DNA of 64,000 nt, taken from the NCBI GenBank assembly GCA_023853785.1, contig JAJIRX010000325.1, forward strand, positions 1 to 64,000, read 5' to 3'. Positions 58,501 through 64,000 of the stretch are shown in pieces. The DNA is from Psilocybe azurescens (taxonomy: Eukaryota > Basidiomycota > Agaricomycetes > Agaricales > Agrocybaceae). Numbering within the stretch: position 1 is the first letter of the stretch; each line of letters opens with the position of its first letter. The position numbers and the translations under genes were made by a program. The notes beneath the pieces were generated by a model, which worked only from the letters and a program-made list of their open reading frames with translations, was not told the DNA's origin and searched no databases.

Positions 58501-60911
58501 ACATGGCGGGTGGGATCAACAAACTCCTTGTCTGCATGGCCTTTCAGAACAATATCGGCGAGGTTTTCGGATCGTTTGCTCTTCTCCTCGTTGACTTTCT
58601 TGTACGCCTGACGCTGAGTGCGTTGGAAATCCTTTTCAAAGCCCACGCCGTCTTGACCAGCCACGGATGGGATACCAATTATCCAGCGCAATATTGAGCA
58701 GGTCCTGCAGCAAAAGTGTCAGCGCTATATGCCGTCCGGGACGGTGCGTGCGCGAGCGTACCGTTGCTTGGCGTCATGACCGGGGTGGCTGTGCAGCCAA
58801 TGGCAACCACGGCTTTGCGAGCTAACGCTGCGGCACCAACAAAACCCGCGGACTTCTGGCCCTTGATACCATGAACCTCGTCGACCGCCATAAGACACCA
58901 GTCCTGGTCGAATATAGTAAAAAAGCCCTTATCAATGCGGGGGTAAGGAGTATCGGGAGTCGAGATAGACCGAGTGCGGTTAAAATTGTGCGCAGTCATT
59001 ATCTTCATTGTCTAGTACCCAATAAGCGCTACATGTTGACCACAGAACCTCTATTATACTCACCGATTCTGCACACAGAACAACACGGTTTATCATTGTT
59101 TGCTTAGAAATATTCCAGGGAGACTGAGAGTTCTTAAAAATAGTCGACATCCTGTAAAGTCTGGGGAGAATAAAAATATCAAACGAGCCCTTGACGAAGA
59201 ATCGTTTAATCTCACGCCTCCACTGGTAGACAATGGGGAGGGGCAGAACAAATAAAGTGGGAAGATCAGGAACGTGTTTGTGTGTTCCAAAGTAATCTTT
59301 GCCCACTACAACATTAGGAAAGATCAGTTACAGTGAAGAGGCGCAGTCAAGGATGGCAACGAAGCGTGCAAAGACGTACCAACAATGGGGAAGCTCTCGA
59401 TTTAAGCTCTGGCACATACGCACAGTCAATACCAATGCCAAGATCCCAAAGATTTGGCAAGTTTTGCCAAGTCCTACAGCATCGCAAAGAAGAAACCTCC
59501 CTGAGTGTTCGACTTCAGTCGACGTGAAGATCATATCCGCCATGGCGCAAATACCAACGCCTTGATGCCATTGCAGTTTCAGTAGGGACATCTCCGGATC
59601 AGCATGGAAAGCCTGAAGAGCTTCATCAGATAAGTCCCAACTATCACGTGTGTCATCCGGGTGCAGGCTAACGTTCCATTGTGGGGGACGACCGTCCGGG
59701 AAGGCCAACACGCCGGAACACCTCATCTTCCGTTTTCTTGTACCATGCGTGCACGCCCATATCAGGACACTCGCTGTCCAGAAAATTCATCAGCTCGTCG
59801 GTACAGTCATCGCCAGGCCTCACGGTGGAACCGTCATGATCGGCTTCCTCGTAGTACGAAATCAAGAGTTCCAACAAACGTTCAATATCTGCAGCAGTAG
59901 CCAGGTCAGAGCCTCCCAGTTTTTTCTTCTGTCCGCTTTGACGGGCCTTTGTGACTAAATAGACATAACACATCAGCCAATGTTAGATGGATGGGAAGAT
60001 CATGCACCTTTCTCCAGGAGAGCACTGGGATCCTTCTGTGGTGGCAGAACTCTTTCAACCACAACACCAGCATTCTCCATGACTCCAAGACACATAGCAA
60101 TGGCGGTATGGTGCTCAGCGGCAAAATCGGGATCCCATATTGTGTATGGTTGTGTAGACCTCGTCAGTTGAGCGATTGTCTTCATAACATCCTTGGAGGC
60201 CACCTCCGACTCGTTCAACACTATACCAGTTTTAGTCACCGCACATGAACATTAATTGGCTAAAGCACTAACGTTTAACACTTTCCCTCAAGTTGGGAAG
60301 CTTTTTTGCGATTTGGTTCTTTGCAACTGTATACTGTCTTTTCAGACGTGTATACTGATGGACCAGCCATGACTGGGTAACGCTATAGATGTCTCGGTGT
60401 GTGATACCTCCTCCCGCGCCGGTGGCCTGTCCAAATACCTTAGGAGAAAACGTCCTGACAACATATGCAGCAAGGTGACCAATGTGGGGATACTCCAAAC
60501 GCCCCTTGATCCCCTGCCCGGATGAAGTGACAATGATGGAAGGAGGCCAATGATCCGGGTCTTCTTGTAAGATCCTATTGACGATGGCATTGATCTTTCT
60601 GGAATTACCCTGGTACCACCGCGAGTAAATCTGAGATGCTACTTGGTTGTACTGGCCCGAATGAGCACGATCTATCATTTTTCCGGTGTTTCAGCAATAA
60701 GAAGACTCTGGATCCACTCGCCTACAAGGCGTGCATCTTCAGCGTTGCGATATCCACGAGGGACGGGGTCATGTTCATTGAAGGACGGGCGAAAATCAAT
60801 ACCCCAAAAGTCAAGAATTTGGCGATTCTCCCATCCAGGAGTGTGTGTTTCTAGGTCACCGGAAAACGACATGAGTATCATGAAACAAGCGCCTGCTGAA
60901 ATGGATGGCAT
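55518..60911 (-). CDS. SNF2-family DNA-dependent ATPase/helicase
   Basis: The start MPSISAGACFMILMSFSGDL (60911) leads through about 10 exons. Helicase motifs in order: motif I DAVGLGKTCQ (about 59430; the usual form is DEMGLGKT); motif II DEVH (about 58880); motif III GCTATP (about 58795); the second lobe with AMMSQRIASALTLNGIDHVV (about 57690-57780), SVLLFSNVGSTGLNFPQAD; and motif VI QINGRIWRRGQTKQV. The tail is Ser/Lys-rich with a basic stretch (RPAKKRRSGTKRKDD, likely nuclear) and an internal duplication. The last exon, after GTAAGT at 55732, reads ARDALKRRRISRPITMDD, with stop at 55518-55520. Frame breaks occur at short homopolymers (near 60678, 59705 and 56380). The enzyme class remodels chromatin or DNA-protein complexes; the exact subfamily is not resolved. 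Confidence 0.75.
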
Positions 60912-61626
60912 GGTTTATAATGCGGGTTGCAGAGTGGGAAAAAGTACATTCCGCCTTTCGATGCGGCTCTTAATATGAGAAATGGTAGGAGCAACAAGCC
61001 CACGCTTAAATCACGTAGTGTGAAAGCATCAAAACCACTATACAACACATCAGCGCGCACTCTATAGTGCACCATACTATAGTATCGGCGTCGCTGTATA
61101 ACAATTTATGGAGATCAGATCGCCAAGAGCTTGTCAATCGAGTTGAGACGGCCGTCAAAGAGTCATAGTTCGATTGGTACTATTCGATCCAGGCACACTT
61201 GCAGGGTCCATCCTAACACAGCCTATCTCCCGTTTCTCACACAGTCGCTCTCCGGCCATCCTCCATATGCACCTCCATAGAGAAATTAATCATTTGTCAC
61301 ACAATATGTTATAGTAGGTGGAACTTGAAGCGGATGATGCCAGATATGATATCTAATGATTAATGTAATCTAATTGTGATGGTGCACTGATTGAATCTCA
61401 ACTAGTCCGGAACTCTTAATAGTCCGAGATGATAGATAACACACGCTCTGCATTACCTGGTAATTGACGAAAGGCACCAGCTACATGTCCATGGGAATTC
61501 CGCCAAGTTCGTGAATGCGGCAGCGCAACTACAAAGATGTTGCTGAGCGCGGCGTAATGCGTGGGAAATAGCCATTAGCACGCATTGTTAAATAGAACCT
61601 GGTGGTAATAATGCCGTTCAAAGTCT
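60912..61626. other. Spacer upstream of SNF2 gene
   Basis: Contains the presumed promoter of the minus-strand SNF2 gene. No other gene or clear element is recognised. Confidence 0.3.
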
Positions 61627-63638
61627 CTTTCTGTACGCTGAGAAAAGTACTCCTATCTGACCTCAAATGTTCACATTCAAATCAGCAATATGTTAAAAGA
61701 AACTTCAGACTTCTGTGAATCTAACAACTCCAATTTACGTGTTACCACCGAAAGCCAGCTTTTCGCATCTGACCAACGTGGTAGAAAAACCTGCGGAGAA
61801 TACGATAGTAAGTGATGTATTCCCTCTACAGATTGTCCATGAATGCTGACCTGCGATGCTTTAGCTGCCATCGATCTTTACGCAGCACAAAATCAACGAG
61901 TGTGGAGGGCGCCCAGTGGGATAAGGGCACTGGGGGTTACTGTCCGCATCAGGTATGTGTTCCACAGGAGATGAGGTGTCTTCAGGGGAAAAAATATAAC
62001 GGCGGACGCGGCAATTGTGCATCCTGCTGTGGCTGCACGCAAATGTGGATTTTGGGAAGCAAGGATTCGTCAATCAGAGTGGGGGTGATGGCGTTGGCGA
62101 TCAGTTTGCAAACGATCTCCCTCGACCGACGATTGGACTTTGGGACCAGAATGACGCCCGCATAAGCCAGATATTCATACAAAACTGGGTAGATTGGATC
62201 AGCGGATGCTTCTTCCGTAGCGAATCGATTCTCAGTCTTTGCAGGGAACCGAAATCAACACAATCAAACGTGCTTGTCCCCTTGTACAAAAGACAATTTA
62301 CGTTGAGTGTGACCTTGATTTCCTGCAGTTCAGATTTGGCGTTTCCATAGTATAAACAGTCAATCAAGGAGTTCATAGCATTCGCGATGTCTTCATATCT
62401 CTTATAGAGCTCCACACTCGTCGCAGACGTCATAGCGTCACTGGTGGTTTCATTTCTTTGATACAGGCCGATGCGCAATTCGATGGCAAGCTGGCGAAGC
62501 AAAACTATAGTTCAAAAAAGGTTGGTGGATGTCACTAAAGGTGCTATTCAAACATGACACAAGAATCAATAAGAGACAGCAACGTCCAATTATGGACTTA
62601 CCAGCAACAGTATCTCAAAGAAGAGCGGACACTTGCATCAGACAGCAGTTGGTTAAGTCGCTGTGGATCATCACGGTACTGAATAGTGATATTGATACCA
62701 ACGATATGTATTCGTCCATCAGAAGTGTAGCGTACCTCGTGACTGCCGAGTGTAGGAAGAATACCCAGAAGTTCCAAGTTCCCCCGACGTTGCATTCCTA
62801 GCACGCGATCTTGTCAGTAGTGCTTCCATGTCTAGTTTAATTTCCCCAAATTTTGCATTCTTGAGGTCGATGTATCGAAGGTGAGGACTATATCGAGCCC
62901 AGGCGATGATGGGTGGGATATCATGAAGAAAACTAAAACCGAGACGGTTTACAGCAAGAGAGCGGCAGAGCGCTTGTAGGCCATTGGCCGTTCTCTGGGA
63001 ATTCTCTTGGAGAACATATAGCCGTGTACCCGCAGAATACTGAGGTTGCGGGCTCGTTGACTCAACGTTCTGAGAAGACCATCTAGATTCGTTCGTAGAA
63101 GAATAACGTGGTGTACGTCCACGAAAATATGGAGGCTGCGGACCATGAGCCCTAGATCGGAACTCCGTTCATTGGCTAGGAGGTTGATAAAACTATTGAT
63201 TCGTCTTGATGTTTTCTGCTTCTGTGCGTGTTTTACTCCGCACAGTCATCTTTGTAACTCATGTTTTGGCTCGCAAGCGACCAGAAGGGTTATAAACAGA
63301 GGCGCTTGCGAGTGGCGAATGAGAAATACTTTAAGGTCAAGGTGTAGGTAACGACAGTCTGGAATATCTCGTCCTCGAAAATGGTACCACTGCCTGGTGC
63401 TAATTGCTCCACGAATGCCTCTACGAGCTCGAGTGGGAAGTTAATATTTGAGATCGTCATGATCAGGGAGAGTCAGAAGTCGGCCGGAATGGTGGTGGGA
63501 TAGACATCGGGAGGGAACAACGACAGTACGAGAAATATCCCAATACAGTTGCATGCCCATGCATCGTGAGGCGGTGTCAAGCCAATCGATCATTCTAAAT
63601 GTAAATCTGCATGATATATATCTGTCAGGCCTTGTAGG
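61627..63638 (-). repeat. Right arm of the ~2 kb inverted duplication
   Basis: Reverse complement of 20090-22052. It ends at TTCTGTACGCTGAG (61627) and at CCTGTCAGGCC-type sequence near 63638. It has about 30-50 extra bases near 63560-63595 and separate one- or two-base indels, mostly in G runs. Confidence 0.85.
61982..63460 (-). pseudogene. F-box-like protein, broken copy 3 (inverted)
   Basis: The start MTISNINFPLELVEAFVEQL (63460) stays open through PGSGTIFEDEIFQTVVTYTL to a stop after RKRLCL. Later pieces: 63146-62949 (HVILLRTNLDGLLRTLSQRA), 62804-62598 (RRGNLELLGILPTLGSHEVR, in frame here but shifted in the 20-kb copy), 62502-62101 and 62182-61982 (LAYAGVILVPKSNRRSREIV to PPLYFFP). The breaks differ from those of the 20-kb copy, so combining both shows what the family looks like. 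The role would be substrate recognition in an SCF ubiquitin ligase if the F-box call is right. Confidence 0.5.
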
Positions 63639-64000
63639 GGAGAAGAAAAGGATGCACATGATAGAGCATCCTTCCTAGAAGTATCAGCCGAAAAGCGAGC
63701 ATTTAGAATTAATACTGTGCCAGTTTCCACCATTAAAATTTCCATCCCTTGTCGTACCACGAGGCACGAAGTTCAATTTTTTCCCATCAGGCTCTGGTAT
63801 TTTTGGAATATCAAACCTCCAACCTACATGGGGATACACTCTTCAACCAGGGATTATGGCTTCATGATTTACAATTCCACCATCTTCTCAGACGAGGCGA
63901 TGAATGTTAACGTCTTTGAATGTCCATATTTAATTCCTACCTAATCAGCCAGGAAGATCTTCTCAACCAGCCTCTTCGGGTGTACAATCAACAACAGGGT
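63639..64000. other. Window end, unassigned
   Basis: Short ORFs only (plus 63717-63944). No recognised domain. A gene continuing past the window cannot be excluded. Confidence 0.25.

Noticed and set aside
20090..63638. Giant transposon bounded by terminal inverted repeats
   Set aside because: No target-site duplication at the outer edges, no recombinase or transposase recognised inside apart from the nested gypsy element, and the arms carry an ordinary F-box-like gene.

Overview
The window looks like nuclear DNA of a filamentous basidiomycete, most likely an agaricomycete mushroom-type fungus. The gene models have many short GT...AG introns of about 45-65 nt. They include a PCNA-like gene, an Ecl1-type zinc protein with a basidiomycete-style C-terminus, a fungal rhodopsin/Pth11-like membrane protein, a SNF2 ATPase, F-box-like paralogues and a chromodomain Ty3/gypsy retrotransposon. 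No taxon can be named from the sequence alone. The region is repeat-rich and gene-poor, and most recognisable genes are broken.

Layout. (1) About 1-12,000 is an AT-rich, CpG-poor compartment. It is made of composite repeats: GC-rich simple sequence, a pyrimidine tract, an AT box, dyad-rich words of the TGGAATCCA / TCCACTGGA type, and a recurrent end motif. Several are joined to a tRNA-like pol III promoter unit. A decayed gene of unknown function lies at 9.4-10.6 kb. (2) 12.9-22 kb holds a repeat cluster, a large frame-broken gene of an unknown family (13.8-16.6 kb) and two F-box-like pseudogenes. The second F-box copy sits in a 2-kb segment that recurs inverted at 61.6-63.6 kb. (3) 22.8-36.8 kb: a Ser/Asp-rich gene (minus strand) and a PCNA pseudogene (plus strand) were probably divergent neighbours. 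A complete 9.55-kb Ty3/gypsy element (LTRs 347/346 bp, target duplication CCATG) now separates them. (4) 37-45 kb: a small conserved unknown ORF, a second PCNA exon fragment and the rhodopsin-like gene, then about 5 kb of nothing recognisable. (5) 45.7-47.6 kb: a multi-exon gene of unknown function beside a 2.1-kb stretch without a single CpG, followed by AT-rich repeats to about 52 kb. (6) 53.7-60.9 kb: the Ecl1-like gene and the SNF2 ATPase gene, both on the minus strand. (7) 61.6-63.6 kb: the inverted F-box copy.

The genes do not form a pathway. The picture is of a few host genes between silenced, probably methylated repeat islands. Many reading-frame breaks are one-base changes in short homopolymers, including differences between the two F-box copies and between the two LTRs. 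Some apparent pseudogenes may therefore reflect assembly error. Others, such as PCNA with a nonsense codon, a 7-bp insertion and a deletion, are genuinely damaged.
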